The position numbers and the translations under genes are program-made. Positions 45,402-55,067 of a DNA stretch of 64,000 bases are shown one piece after another (position 1 is the stretch's first letter; the number at the start of each line of letters is the position of its first letter). The notes beneath the pieces are model-generated. The model worked only from the letters and a program-made list of their open reading frames with translations. It was not told the DNA's origin and did no database searches. Origin of the DNA: Paragemmobacter kunshanensis (GTDB lineage Bacteria > Pseudomonadota > Alphaproteobacteria > Rhodobacterales > Rhodobacteraceae); assembly GCF_011059185.1 (NCBI RefSeq), contig NZ_JAALFE010000002.1, positions 1-64,000 on the forward strand, given 5' to 3'.

Positions 45402-45525
45402 TCCGCAAGACAGGGGCGGAAAGCGAAAGAATCACCGTCCGCACCCTTTTACCCAGCGTGATTCGCGTTATTGATTCGTCCTCAGGCGAGTCGATTCGCA
45501 TCCGCCCCGCGCCCGAGGAGACCAC

Positions 45526-47517
<1,992 letters not shown>

Positions 47518-47535
47518 GGCGGGGTTCACCCCGCC
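47518..47535 (+). repeat. REP palindrome after rpoD
   Basis: GGCGGGGTTCACCCCGCC begins immediately after the rpoD TAG stop; TAG is itself part of the conserved TAGGGCGGGG head of this repeat, also seen at 52371 and 52407. It belongs to the family associated with the RAYT gene at 52366-52941. Confidence 0.8.
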
Positions 47536-47553
47536 ACCGCCGCGAAAACACAA

Positions 47554-47571
47554 GGCGCCCCACCGGGCGCC
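47554..47571 (+). terminator. Hairpin downstream of rpoD
   Basis: GGCGCCC-CACC-GGGCGCC, 37 bases after the rpoD stop, preceded by AAAACACAA. It could be an intrinsic terminator, but the following bases are CTGTCC rather than a U-tract. Confidence 0.5.
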
Positions 47572-47634
47572 CTGTCCCTCAAGGGAAGACCGCGGAAGGT
47601 CTGCACGCATGACGTCGGTTTCACAGGTCGCTCC

Positions 47635-48120
47635 ATGCATCTTCTGCCCGTCCTGATCGCCCTCTTCCCCATGGCCAGCCATGCCGCCTGCATCGGCGAA
47701 ACCTATCTCGACTGCCCCACCACGGATGGCCGCCGCATCGAGGCCTGTATCGGCGCGGAGGATTTCACCTACCGCCTTGGCCAACCGGGGTCGTGGGAGT
47801 TGGAACTCTCCGTTCCCATCTCTGCCGGAACCGTCACCCCTTGGCCCGGTGTGGGCGGGTCGATCTGGTCCTCGGTCGGCTTTCCGAACGCGGGATATCT
47901 TTACGAGGTCTGGGCGTCCGTCGATCGAAACCCGGATGACATAAACCCATCAGGCGGTGTCATTGTGCTGAAGGGAGAAGAGATCGTCGCAAGGCTGGAA
48001 TGCGCCTCCGGCACGGTCACCACCCCGGCCTTCGTCCTCGAAGATGCGATGGCCATGCGCGGCTGGTGTTACGATCTGACCAGTTTCAGCTGGCAAAAGG
48101 GCAGTTGCGCCGCGCCATAG
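47635..48120 (+). CDS. Secreted protein of unknown function
   Basis: A 161-residue protein with a short signal peptide (MHLLPVLIALFPMASHAACIG, cleavage likely after SHA). The mature part has six cysteines (ACIGETYLDC, RIEACIG, LECASG, GWCYDL, KGSCAAP), suggesting disulfides in the periplasm or outside. No family is recognised. It stands alone between rpoD and the toxin-antitoxin pair. Confidence 0.65.
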   Translation: MHLLPVLIALFPMASHAACIGETYLDCPTTDGRRIEACIGAEDFTYRLGQPGSWELELSVPISAGTVTPWPGVGGSIWSSVGFPNAGYLYEVWASVDRNPDDINPSGGVIVLKGEEIVARLECASGTVTTPAFVLEDAMAMRGWCYDLTSFSWQKGSCAAP

Positions 48121-48157
48121 GGTTTCCCGTCCAGGCTGATGCCCTTCTCTTGCAAAA

Positions 48158-48175
48158 ACGTACGCCATCACGTAC
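48158..48175 (+). promoter_or_regulatory. Putative antitoxin operator: two ACGTAC boxes
   Basis: ACGTAC occurs at 48158-48163 and 48170-48175, 12 bases apart centre to centre, ending ten bases before the yefM-like ATG. YefM-type antitoxins autoregulate by binding short GTAC-containing repeats in their promoter, so this is a probable autoregulatory site. Confidence 0.55.
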
Positions 48176-48184
48176 ATTCTTCCC

Positions 48185-48460
48185 ATGAAAACCCTCACCT
48201 CCACCGAACTCCGCGCCAATCTCTCTGCCGTCATGGACCGCGTGAATGATGACCATGAACCCGTCATCGTCACCCGTGCCGGCGGGAAGCCCGTGGTCAT
48301 GGTCAGTCTGGAAGACTGGTCCAGCATGGACGAAACCACCTACCTGACCGCCTCGCCCGCCAACAAGGCGGCGCTCGACCGGGCGATTGCGGACTTCAAG
48401 GCCAGCGTTCCGGGCATCGTCAAGACGATGGAAGAGCTTGAGGCATTCGAGAAAGAGTGA
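48185..48460 (+). CDS. yefM: YefM-family antitoxin
   Basis: A 91-residue Phd/YefM antitoxin (LTSTELRANLSAVMDRVNDDHEPVIVTRAGGKPVVMVSLEDW, residues 4-45), with a C-terminal toxin-binding tail (MDETTYLTASPANKAALDRAI). It neutralises YoeB and represses its own operon. It overlaps the toxin gene by four bases (GTGA), the usual coupling. Confidence 0.92.
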   Translation: MKTLTSTELRANLSAVMDRVNDDHEPVIVTRAGGKPVVMVSLEDWSSMDETTYLTASPANKAALDRAIADFKASVPGIVKTMEELEAFEKE

Positions 48461-48711
48461 AGGTCCTCTTCCTCCCCGACGCGTTCGAGCAATACGTCCA
48501 CTGGCAGGAGCGTGACCGCGCCATGCTGGCGAAACTCAACCGCCTGATCCGCGAATGCCAGCGGCATCCGTTTGAGGGGACTGGCAAGCCTGAGCCCTTG
48601 CGTGGCGACTATTCCGGCTTCTGGTCGCGCCGCATCGACCGTGAACATCGGCTGGTCTACCGGGTGGAGGGTGAGACGCTGGTCATCCTCCAGTGCCGGT
48701 ATCACTATTGA
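48457..48711 (+). CDS. yoeB: YoeB-family toxin (mRNA interferase)
   Basis: An 84-residue RelE-superfamily ribosome-dependent endoribonuclease. FEGTGKPEPLRGDYSGFWSR and REHRLVYRVEG match YoeB closely, and the C-terminal CRYHY carries the His-Tyr pair needed for cleavage; the Glu in KPEPL is the expected general base. GTG start overlaps the antitoxin stop. All catalytic residues look intact, so the toxin is probably active. Confidence 0.93.
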   Translation: MKVLFLPDAFEQYVHWQERDRAMLAKLNRLIRECQRHPFEGTGKPEPLRGDYSGFWSRRIDREHRLVYRVEGETLVILQCRYHY

Positions 48712-48718
48712 ACGGCAT

Positions 48719-48736
48719 GGCGGGGTGAACCCCGCC
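48719..48736 (-). repeat. REP palindrome after yoeB
   Basis: GGCGGGGTGAACCCCGCC, the inverse of the copies at 47518 and 52374, lies eight bases after the toxin stop. Confidence 0.8.
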
Positions 48737-48906
48737 TTACGTTTGCCCCCCCTGAGTCCCCGCCGCCACACATCGCGCCCCCTGCATATGGGGCCATCAA
48801 CTTCCCCCTAGCCGAAACCTCGCCCCCGCCCCTATAGTTTGGGCCGAACCGGGGGAAACACCCCGGCATGAGGCAGGCATAAACCATAACAAGCAAGGAG
48901 GGGGCC

Positions 48907-49374
48907 ATGCGCTGCCCATTCTGCGGCAATATCGACACCCAGGTGAAGGACTCGCGCCCGGCCGAGGATCACGTCTCCATCCGCCGCCGGCGCTTCTGCC
49001 CGGCCTGCGGGGGGCGTTTCACCACCTATGAACGCGTGCAGCTGCGCGATCTCGTCGTCATCAAATCCTCCGGCAAGCGCGAGGATTTCGACAGGGCAAA
49101 GCTGGAACGCTCCATCCGCATCGCCATGCAGAAGCGCCCCATCGACCCCGAACGCATCGACCAGATGATCTCGGGCATCGTGCGGCGGCTGGAATCCCTT
49201 GGCGAGACCGACATCTCCTCCAAGGTGATCGGCGAGATCGTGATGGAGAGCCTCGCCCGGATCGACACGGTCGCCTATGTGCGCTTTGCGTCGGTCTACA
49301 AGAACTTCCAGGCCGCCGACGATTTCGACAAATTCGTCAGCGAACTGCGCCCCGGCGCAACCCCGGACGAGTGA
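48907..49374 (+). CDS. nrdR: Transcriptional repressor NrdR
   Basis: A 155-residue ATP-cone repressor of ribonucleotide reductase genes. Zinc ribbon at the N terminus (MRCPFCG and [16 protein letters not shown]) and ATP-cone ([29 protein letters not shown]) are intact. AAGGAGGG precedes the ATG. It overlaps ribD (GTGA), a common nrdR-rib arrangement. Confidence 0.97.
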   Translation: MRCPFCGNIDTQVKDSRPAEDHVSIRRRRFCPACGGRFTTYERVQLRDLVVIKSSGKREDFDRAKLERSIRIAMQKRPIDPERIDQMISGIVRRLESLGETDISSKVIGEIVMESLARIDTVAYVRFASVYKNFQAADDFDKFVSELRPGATPDE

Positions 49375-50456
49375 CCGACGACGCCCATATGTCCCATGCC
49401 CTCGCGCTGGCGGCGCGGGGGCTTGGGCGCACATGGCCCAATCCGGCGGTCGGCTGCGTTCTGGTCAAGGAGGGCCGCATCATCGGCCGCGGCTGGACAC
49501 AGCCGGGCGGCCGCCCCCATGCCGAACGCATGGCACTGGATCAGGCGGGCGCCGCGGCGCGCGGGGCCACGGCCTATGTGACGCTGGAACCCTGCGCGCA
49601 TCACGGCAAGACGCCACCCTGCGCCGAGGCCCTTGTCGCCGCGGGCATCGCCCGCGTCGTCACCGCCCAAACCGACCCCGACCCCCGCGTGGCAGGCCGC
49701 GGCCACGCGATCCTGCGCGCGGCCGGGATCGCGGTGACCGAAGGCCTGCTCGAACCCCGCGCCCGCGCGCTTCAGGCAGGCTTCCTCAAGCGCATCACCC
49801 AAGGCCTGCCCGTCGTCACCCTGAAACTCGCCGCCACGCTGGACGGGCGCATCGCCACCGCCACCGGCGAAAGCCGCTGGATCACCGGGCCACAGGCGCG
49901 CCGCCGCGTCCACCTGATGCGCATGACCCATGACGCGGTGCTGACCTCCTCCGCCACGGCGCTGGCCGATGACCCCGATCTCACCGCCCGCGATATGGGT
50001 GCTACCCACCAACCCCTGCGCCTGCTGGCCGACAGCGCCCTCAAGACCCCGCCCCACAGCCGCCTCGCCCGCAGCGCCAAGGATCACCCCGTCTGGGTCC
50101 TCCACGGCCCCGCCGCCCCCGAACCCGCCCGCGCCGCATGGGCCGCCACCGGCGCAAGGCTGATCGCCTGCCCGACGGACGGTGCGCACCTGAACCTCAC
50201 CGAAACCTTCCGCCTTCTCGCCGCCGAAGGCCTCACCCGCATCCTGATCGAGGCCGGCGGCCAATTCGCCGCCGCCCTCATCCGCGCCCGCCTTGTCGAT
50301 GACCTCGCCCTCTTCCAGGCGGGCTGCCTGATCGGCGCCGAAGGCACCCCGGTCCTCGGCCCCCTCGGCCTTCACGCCCTGGCAGATGCCCCCCGCCCGA
50401 TCCTCGCCGAAACCATCCCCTGCGGCCCCGACATCCTCACCCGCTGGACCTTCTGA
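49371..50456 (+). CDS. ribD: Bifunctional riboflavin biosynthesis deaminase/reductase RibD
   Basis: A 361-residue protein. N-terminal deaminase domain with zinc site HAERMAL and [16 protein letters not shown]-terminal reductase domain ([40 protein letters not shown]). It performs the second and third steps of riboflavin synthesis. The GTG start overlaps the nrdR stop. ribE/ribBA do not follow here; a hairpin and a convergent gene end the unit. Confidence 0.95.
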   Translation: MTDDAHMSHALALAARGLGRTWPNPAVGCVLVKEGRIIGRGWTQPGGRPHAERMALDQAGAAARGATAYVTLEPCAHHGKTPPCAEALVAAGIARVVTAQTDPDPRVAGRGHAILRAAGIAVTEGLLEPRARALQAGFLKRITQGLPVVTLKLAATLDGRIATATGESRWITGPQARRRVHLMRMTHDAVLTSSATALADDPDLTARDMGATHQPLRLLADSALKTPPHSRLARSAKDHPVWVLHGPAAPEPARAAWAATGARLIACPTDGAHLNLTETFRLLAAEGLTRILIEAGGQFAAALIRARLVDDLALFQAGCLIGAEGTPVLGPLGLHALADAPRPILAETIPCGPDILTRWTF

Positions 50457-50463
50457 CCGCCCC

Positions 50464-50484
50464 TTCGTCTCGGCCCAAATACCC
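50464..50484 (-). repeat. Single arm of the GGTATTTGGGCC repeat
   Basis: Read on the minus strand the sequence is GGGTATTTGGGCCGAGACGA, one arm of the element at 39326 and 43219, eight bases after the ribD stop. Confidence 0.6.
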
Positions 50485-50537
50485 AAAACCCCTTCACCCT
50501 CTCACGCCCCGCCGGAGAACATGGGCGCCAAGGGGGG

Positions 50538-50563
50538 GGCGGGGGGACGCCCGTCCCCCCGCC
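50538..50563. terminator. Hairpin between convergent ribD and glyoxalase genes
   Basis: GGCGGGGGGAC pairs with GTCCCCCCGCC (11-base arms, four-base loop). Its place between two convergent genes suits a bidirectional terminator. Confidence 0.55.
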
Positions 50564-50569
50564 ACGGCC

Positions 50570-50998
50570 TCACCAATGCCCGACGCTCGCCATGCTCTTC
50601 CACGGCTCCACCGGCTCCAGCGCGCCACCCTTCTGCAACAACTCGATCGAGATATTGTCCGGGCTCCGCACAAAGGCCATCCGTCCATCCCGCGGCGGGC
50701 GGTTGATCACCACGCCATTGGCCTGCAGATGCGCGCAGATCGCGTGGATGTCATCCACCTCATAGGCCAGATGCCCGAAATGGCGGCTGTCGCTCGGCAG
50801 CCCCTCATCCCCGTCCCAGTTATAGGTCAGCTCCACCGGGCAATCCGGCTGCCCCGGAGGCGCCATGAACACCAGCGTGAACCGCCCCCCCTCATTGTCA
50901 TAACGCCGCGTCTCCTCCAGCCCCAACAGCCGGTAGAAGGCGATCGACGCCTCCAGATCCTTCACCCTCACCATCGTATGCAGATACCGAATGCCCAT
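50570..50998 (-). CDS. gloA: Lactoylglutathione lyase-like glyoxalase/VOC protein
   Basis: A 142-residue VOC-fold protein with metal-binding motifs [18 protein letters not shown] (His), VELTYNWD (Glu), [12 protein letters not shown] (His) and SIELLQKG (Glu), the four ligands of glyoxalase I. It should isomerise the methylglyoxal-glutathione adduct. AAAGGAGGG precedes the ATG. Other VOC functions are possible but all four ligands fit GloA. Confidence 0.85.
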   Translation of the reverse strand: MGIRYLHTMVRVKDLEASIAFYRLLGLEETRRYDNEGGRFTLVFMAPPGQPDCPVELTYNWDGDEGLPSDSRHFGHLAYEVDDIHAICAHLQANGVVINRPPRDGRMAFVRSPDNISIELLQKGGALEPVEPWKSMASVGHW

Positions 50999-51109
50999 CG
51001 CATCCCTCCTTTTCCTTCCGCCACATTACACAGCCGGTCGCGCCCAGTGCCACCGCAAGATATAGTGGGCGCGCGACTCATCCACCCCAGACAGGCCCGA
51101 TCAGACCCG

Positions 51110-51889
51110 ATGCAGCAATATCACGACGCGCTCCGCACCGTCCTTGCCCAGGGCATCCCCTCCTCCGACCGCACCGGAACGGGCACGATCAGCCATTTCG
51201 GCCTGCAATCCCGCTATCCCCTCGCCGACGGCTTCCCCCTCGTCACCACCAAGAAACTCCACATCAAGTCGATCATCCACGAACTCCTCTGGTTCCTGCA
51301 GGGCGATACCAACATCCGCTACCTCAACGACAATGGCGTCACGATCTGGGACGAATGGGCCGATGAGAACGGCGATCTCGGCCCCGTCTATGGCCGCCAG
51401 TGGCGCGATTTCGGCGGGGTGGACCAGATCGAAACGCTGCTCGACATGATCCGCCGCAGCCCCGACTCCCGCCGCCTGATCGTCTCGGCCTGGAACCCGC
51501 CCGACGTGCCGCAGATGGCGCTGCCCCCCTGCCATACGATGTGGCAGGTCCGCATCCTCGGCGGCAAACTCCACCTGCAACTCTACCAGCGCAGCGCCGA
51601 CATGTTCCTCGGCGTGCCCTTCAACATCGCCTCCTACGCCCTCCTCCTCGTCATGCTCGCCCATGTCACGGGCTATGAGCCGGGCGATTTCATCCATTCC
51701 ATCGGCGACGCGCATATCTATTCCAACCATATGGAGCAGGTGGCCACCCAACTCGCCCGCGATCCCCGCCCGCTGCCCACCCTGCGCATCACCCGCCCCG
51801 TCACCTCTCTCTTCGATTTCCGGTATGAGGATTTCGAGATCACGGGCTACGACCCCCATCCCGCGATCAAGGCGGCCGTGGCGGTATGA
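51110..51889 (+). CDS. thyA: Thymidylate synthase
   Basis: A 259-residue ThyA making dTMP from dUMP with methylene-THF. Motifs include [33 protein letters not shown], and catalytic Cys in LPPCHTMWQ, followed by [25 protein letters not shown]. The chosen start gives [15 protein letters not shown], typical of the family. The folA start comes 11 bases after the stop, a classic thyA-folA pair. Confidence 0.97.
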   Translation: MQQYHDALRTVLAQGIPSSDRTGTGTISHFGLQSRYPLADGFPLVTTKKLHIKSIIHELLWFLQGDTNIRYLNDNGVTIWDEWADENGDLGPVYGRQWRDFGGVDQIETLLDMIRRSPDSRRLIVSAWNPPDVPQMALPPCHTMWQVRILGGKLHLQLYQRSADMFLGVPFNIASYALLLVMLAHVTGYEPGDFIHSIGDAHIYSNHMEQVATQLARDPRPLPTLRITRPVTSLFDFRYEDFEITGYDPHPAIKAAVAV

Positions 51890-51899
51890 GGGGGGCGGC

Positions 51900-52373
51900 A
51901 TGATCACCCTCATCGTCGCCCGCGCCCGCAATGGGGCCATCGGCAAGGGGAACACGATCCCCTGGCACGCGCCCGAAGACCTCGCCGCCTTCCAGCGCGA
52001 AACAACCGGGGGCGCGGTCATCATGGGGCGGCGGACATGGGAAAGCCTGCCCTTCAAGCCCTTGAAGAACCGGCTGAACATCGTCGTCTCCCGCGATGCA
52101 TCGGTGTGGGAGACGGTAGCCCCCACCCCGCAGGCGGCAGTCGCGATGGCGGCAGAGGCGGGCTATGCCCGCATCTACGGGATCGGCGGGCAGGCAATCT
52201 ATGACGCGCTCCTGCCGCTCGCGCATCGGCTGCTGGTGACCGAGGTGGATATGGAGGTGGAAGGGGCGGATACCTTCTTTCCCGCCTTCGACGAGGGGGC
52301 GTGGCGGGTGATCTGGGAACGCCGGTTGCGGGAGGACGGGCCGGGCTGTGTGGTCAGGGAGTGGGTCAGGTAG
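51900..52373 (+). CDS. folA: Dihydrofolate reductase
   Basis: A 157-residue DHFR (IVARARNGAIGKGNTIPWHAPEDLAAFQRET, GAVIMGRRTWESLP, YGIGGQAIYDALLPLA, LLVTEVDMEVEGADTFFP). It regenerates THF consumed by ThyA. GAGGGGGG lies just before the ATG. The TAG stop is the head of a REP palindrome, and the last bases overlap the 3' end of the convergent RAYT gene. Confidence 0.96.
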   Translation: MITLIVARARNGAIGKGNTIPWHAPEDLAAFQRETTGGAVIMGRRTWESLPFKPLKNRLNIVVSRDASVWETVAPTPQAAVAMAAEAGYARIYGIGGQAIYDALLPLAHRLLVTEVDMEVEGADTFFPAFDEGAWRVIWERRLREDGPGCVVREWVR

Positions 52374-52941
52374 GGCGGGGTTCACCCCGCCTTTGCAAAT
52401 CGCCTGTAGGGCGGGGTTCACCCCGCCGATGGCCCGACAAGGCCGCGCCCGGTTTGGCAAAGGAAGAAAAAGCCCAATCCTCCGGCTCGGCGGCAAGGCC
52501 GTGCTTCACCGAGTTCATCCAGCAATATTGCATATGCGCCTCCCAATCCGCCGGATTGCGGATGTGATGCTCCCAGAACCGCTTTTGCCAGATCCCGACC
52601 TGCCCCTTGCGCAAGGCGGGGTTTACCCCGCCATCGTGCATGACCTGAGGCAGTGGCGGGGTGAACCCCGCCCTACGAACCGCCATCGAGAAGCGCGCCT
52701 TGATCGCACCCATGCGGACGGAATAGCTGCTGTCCCCTTCCGGCAGGCGCCAGATGCAATGCATGTGGTCCGGTAGAACCACCCAGGCATCGACATCAAA
52801 GGGCCGTTCCCTCCGTGTCACGCGGACCGCGTCCCGAAGATCATCGATGTGACGCAACAGCAAATCGCTGCCTCGCTGTTGCAGCGTAACGGTGAAGAAG
52901 ATGGTGGCGCCGGGCAGGCGGGGGCGAAGATAGAACGGCAT
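52366..52941 (-). CDS. REP-associated tyrosine transposase (RAYT)
   Basis: A 191-residue Y1-type transposase of the TnpA_REP group. MPFYLRPRLPGATIFFTVTL, the HUH motif in VLPDHMHCIWRLPEGD, GIWQKRFWEHHIRNPADW and the catalytic Tyr in HMQYCWMNSVKHGL are all present. RAYTs handle REP palindromes found around them. Two REP copies (52615 and 52655) interrupt the coding sequence in frame between KARFSMAV and LRKGQVG, adding about 20 residues, and two more (52374 and 52410) code for its C-terminal tail. ATG at 52941 fits the family N terminus; a GTG nine codons earlier is possible. Activity may be affected by the insert. Confidence 0.88.
   Translation of the reverse strand: MPFYLRPRLPGATIFFTVTLQQRGSDLLLRHIDDLRDAVRVTRRERPFDVDAWVVLPDHMHCIWRLPEGDSSYSVRMGAIKARFSMAVRRAGFTPPLPQVMHDGGVNPALRKGQVGIWQKRFWEHHIRNPADWEAHMQYCWMNSVKHGLAAEPEDWAFSSFAKPGAALSGHRRGEPRPTGDLQRRGEPRPT
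52374..52427. repeat. Pair of direct REP palindromes at the end of folA/RAYT
   Basis: GGCGGGGTTCACCCCGCC occurs at 52374-52391 and 52410-52427, both with a TAG head, separated by 18 bases. The first supplies the folA stop codon; both encode the Arg/Pro/Gly-rich tail of the RAYT on the other strand. Confidence 0.85.
52615..52672. repeat. REP pair inside the RAYT gene
   Basis: GGCGGGGTTTACCCCGCC (52615-52632) and GGCGGGGTGAACCCCGCC (52655-52672, opposite orientation) lie within the coding region and keep its frame. A diverged relative with TAGGGCGG head lies at 52984-53013 upstream of the gene. Confidence 0.85.
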
Positions 52942-53020
52942 GCCCCTGCATCGCGCATAAGCCTTCACAAAGGATTAAGGCTGTAGGGCGGATCGCGGTC
53001 CAAACCGCGCCGCCGCGCAG

Positions 53021-53326
53021 TCACAAAGGCCGCAGGTCCCCCAACCCCCGCCGCGCGGCCACAGCCAATTCCCATCGCATCTGCAAGCCCATCCAGAACT
53101 CCGCCGACGTCCCGAAGGCCGCCGCCAACCGTAGCGCCGTGTCGCCCGTGATGTTGCGCCGCCCCGCGATGATTTCCGACACGCGGTTCGCAGGCACGCC
53201 GATATGCCGCGCCAGCGCCGCCGCGCTGAGGCCTTTGGGGACAAGGAATTCCTCGGCCAACACCTCGCCGGGGTGGACAGGCTCCAGCGCGTCAGTGGTA
53301 GTCGGTGAGTTCAACGTCTGAAGCAT
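53021..53326 (-). CDS. higA: HigA-family antitoxin (XRE/VapI type)
   Basis: A 101-residue antitoxin with a helix-turn-helix (GLSAAALARHIGVPANRVSEIIAGRRNITGDTALRLAAAFG) preceded by the family phrase VHPGEVLAEEFLVP. The ATG at 53326 lies six bases after GGAGGG; the gene begins inside the toxin gene (35-base overlap). It should neutralise HigB and autorepress the operon. Confidence 0.9.
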   Translation of the reverse strand: MLQTLNSPTTTDALEPVHPGEVLAEEFLVPKGLSAAALARHIGVPANRVSEIIAGRRNITGDTALRLAAAFGTSAEFWMGLQMRWELAVAARRGLGDLRPL

Positions 53327-53570
53327 TCCCATCCCTCCAGCGGAAGCAGAGCCGCCATTGATCATTGACGCGGATGGACCATTGGCCCGCCCTGTCGCCC
53401 CGCAGCGCCTCCAGCCGGTTGCCGGGAGGGGCGCGCAAATCCTCGATCCGCGTGGCGGCATCCAGCATGGCCAGCTTGCGCAGCGCCACGCGTTCCACCG
53501 CCTGAAAGCGCACCACCCGCTCCAATCGGAACAACCGCTCCGTGTCGCGGTCCGCGAAACCCAGAATCAT
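53292..53570 (-). CDS. higB: HigB-family toxin
   Basis: A 92-residue RelE/HigB toxin (LGFADRDTERLFRLERVVRF, APPGNRLEALRGDRAGQWSIRVNDQWRLCFRW, DVELTDYH). HigB toxins cleave mRNA on the ribosome. The toxin gene comes first, as is typical for higBA. An AT-rich stretch with ATACGTAT-type symmetry just upstream (53568-53590) is a candidate operator. Confidence 0.92.
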   Translation of the reverse strand: MILGFADRDTERLFRLERVVRFQAVERVALRKLAMLDAATRIEDLRAPPGNRLEALRGDRAGQWSIRVNDQWRLCFRWRDGNASDVELTDYH

Positions 53571-53700
53571 ACGCTATACGTATCCCATATGAACAACCCA
53601 TCTGTCCAGCCAGGATGACAGTCGTTGGTTAACAAACGATTGCGAAGCCTTCCCCCCACAGCCCGCCGCGCTACCTATCCGCTCCACAAGGAGCCGCCCC

Positions 53701-54096
53701 ATGCAGATTGCCGTCCTCTACCTCTCCACCGCCGCGATCTTCCTGATCCTCGACGCGATCATGCTGACCCTCGTGATGAAGCCGCTCTTCTCGCGCCATA
53801 TCGGCCCGCTGATGCTGGAGAACATCCGCGCGCTTCCGGCGGCGGCCTTCTACCTCGCCTATGTGGCGGGGCTTCTCTACCTCGTCTCCCTCCCCGCGCT
53901 GCGGACGGGGGCGCCGGTGCTGATCCCGGCGGCGATCATCGGGGCCATGGCCTATGGCACCTATGAATTCACCTCCTATGCCATCATGAAGGATTGGCAC
54001 TGGCAGATGGTGGCGACCGACACGCTCTGGGGCACGGTGCTGACGGCGCTGTCGGCCTGGGGCGGGGTGGCGATCACGCGGGCGGTTGTGGGGTAA
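53701..54096 (+). CDS. DUF2177 family membrane protein
   Basis: A 131-residue inner-membrane protein with four hydrophobic helices (LYLSTAAIFLILDAIMLTLVM, AAFYLAYVAGLLYLVSLPAL, VLIPAAIIGAMAYGTYEFTSYA, LWGTVLTALSAWGGVAITRA). The conserved YGTYEFTSYAIMKDW phrase is the DUF2177 signature. AAGGAG precedes the ATG. The function is unknown. Confidence 0.85.
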   Translation: MQIAVLYLSTAAIFLILDAIMLTLVMKPLFSRHIGPLMLENIRALPAAAFYLAYVAGLLYLVSLPALRTGAPVLIPAAIIGAMAYGTYEFTSYAIMKDWHWQMVATDTLWGTVLTALSAWGGVAITRAVVG

Positions 54097-54201
54097 GTTT
54101 GGGTTAACCACTGGCAAATCGGGCGTGCGCGGCGTATGCACGGGCTGCTGCACTGGCCGTCTGCACCGGCTGTGGCACGGGGTTTGAAGGGGGCAAGGCA
54201 C

Positions 54202-54525
54202 ATGATCCTTTACGGCATTCCGACCTGCGATACCTGCAAGAAGGCGCAGAAGGCGCTGCAGGCGGCGGGCCATGAGGTGACCTTCCGCGATGTGCGGGCA
54301 CAGCCGTTGAGCGATGCGGAAATTGCTGAAATCGTTACGGAATTCGGCGACCGGGTGATCAACCGATCCTCCACCACCTACCGCGCCTTCAACGATTTCC
54401 TGAAAGCGTCGGAGCCAGAGGCGCAGATCGCCGCCCAGCCCACGGTGATGAAACGCCCCATCCTTCGCAACGGGGCGGAGTGGCACCTCGGCTGGGACGA
54501 TGCGGTGCAGGCAAAGCTGCTTTAG
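54202..54525 (+). CDS. ArsC/Spx-family reductase-like protein
   Basis: A 107-residue thioredoxin-fold protein with redox motif CDTC (residues 9-12) in ILYGIPTCDTCKKAQKAL and VMKRPILRNG near the C terminus. This fits the YffB/Spx branch of the arsenate-reductase family rather than a dedicated arsenate reductase. A strong terminator follows, shared with the convergent cold-shock gene. Confidence 0.85.
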   Translation: MILYGIPTCDTCKKAQKALQAAGHEVTFRDVRAQPLSDAEIAEIVTEFGDRVINRSSTTYRAFNDFLKASEPEAQIAAQPTVMKRPILRNGAEWHLGWDDAVQAKLL

Positions 54526-54532
54526 GGCAAAA

Positions 54533-54550
54533 GGCCCGCTGAAGCGGGCC
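54533..54550. terminator. Bidirectional intrinsic terminator
   Basis: GGCCCGC-TGAA-GCGGGCC is flanked by AAAA on the left and CTTTGATTT on the right, between the convergent ArsC-like and cold-shock genes. It suits termination in both directions. Confidence 0.8.
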
Positions 54551-54574
54551 CTTTGATTTCAATGGCTTGCGGGA

Positions 54575-54781
54575 TCAGAGAAGTTTCAGGTCGGAAGCCG
54601 AGGCCCGCCCGTCGCGGCCGGACTGCAATTCGTAACCGATCTTCTGGTTGTCGTTCAGCCCCTTGAGCCCGGCCCGTTCCACCGCCGAAATATGGACGAA
54701 AACATCCTTGCCGCCATCATCCGGGGCGATGAAGCCATAGCCCTTTGTCGTGTTGAACCATTTAACGGTGCCGGTCGGCAT
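54575..54781 (-). CDS. cspA: Cold-shock domain protein
   Basis: A 68-residue single cold-shock domain with RNP1 KGYGFIAP and RNP2 VFVHIS, preceded by GTVKWFN. It binds single-stranded RNA/DNA. The ATG at 54781 has GGAG upstream. The 286 bases before it, up to thrS, hold no gene and may include a long 5' leader. Confidence 0.94.
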   Translation of the reverse strand: MPTGTVKWFNTTKGYGFIAPDDGGKDVFVHISAVERAGLKGLNDNQKIGYELQSGRDGRASASDLKLL

Positions 54782-55029
54782 TCCGCTTCTCCATTTCAAA
54801 ACCCCCTGCGGCGGAATTGCCGTCAGGCCGTGCGCCCATGTCTTCCTAGGTCCGGCCTGTGCGTTGCAGGAGGCGGTCGAAAGTCTGTCGTCACTGGGAA
54901 AATCATGCCAAAGCGCATTATAAAATCAACCCCCCTTGCGACCGGCAGGGGCGGGCCGCAACCCAATGAAACAAGGGGATAATTGTCCCGCGGGCGGTTT
55001 GTGGCCCCTCGCGCGAATCAGGCGGGCAA

Positions 55030-55061
55030 GGGAAAAAGCCACCCTTGGGCAGCTTTTTCCC
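55030..55061 (-). terminator. Terminator of thrS
   Basis: GGGAAAAAGC and GCTTTTTCCC form 10-base arms around a 12-base loop seven bases after the thrS stop, read on the minus strand. Confidence 0.75.
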
Positions 55062-55067
55062 CAAGGG

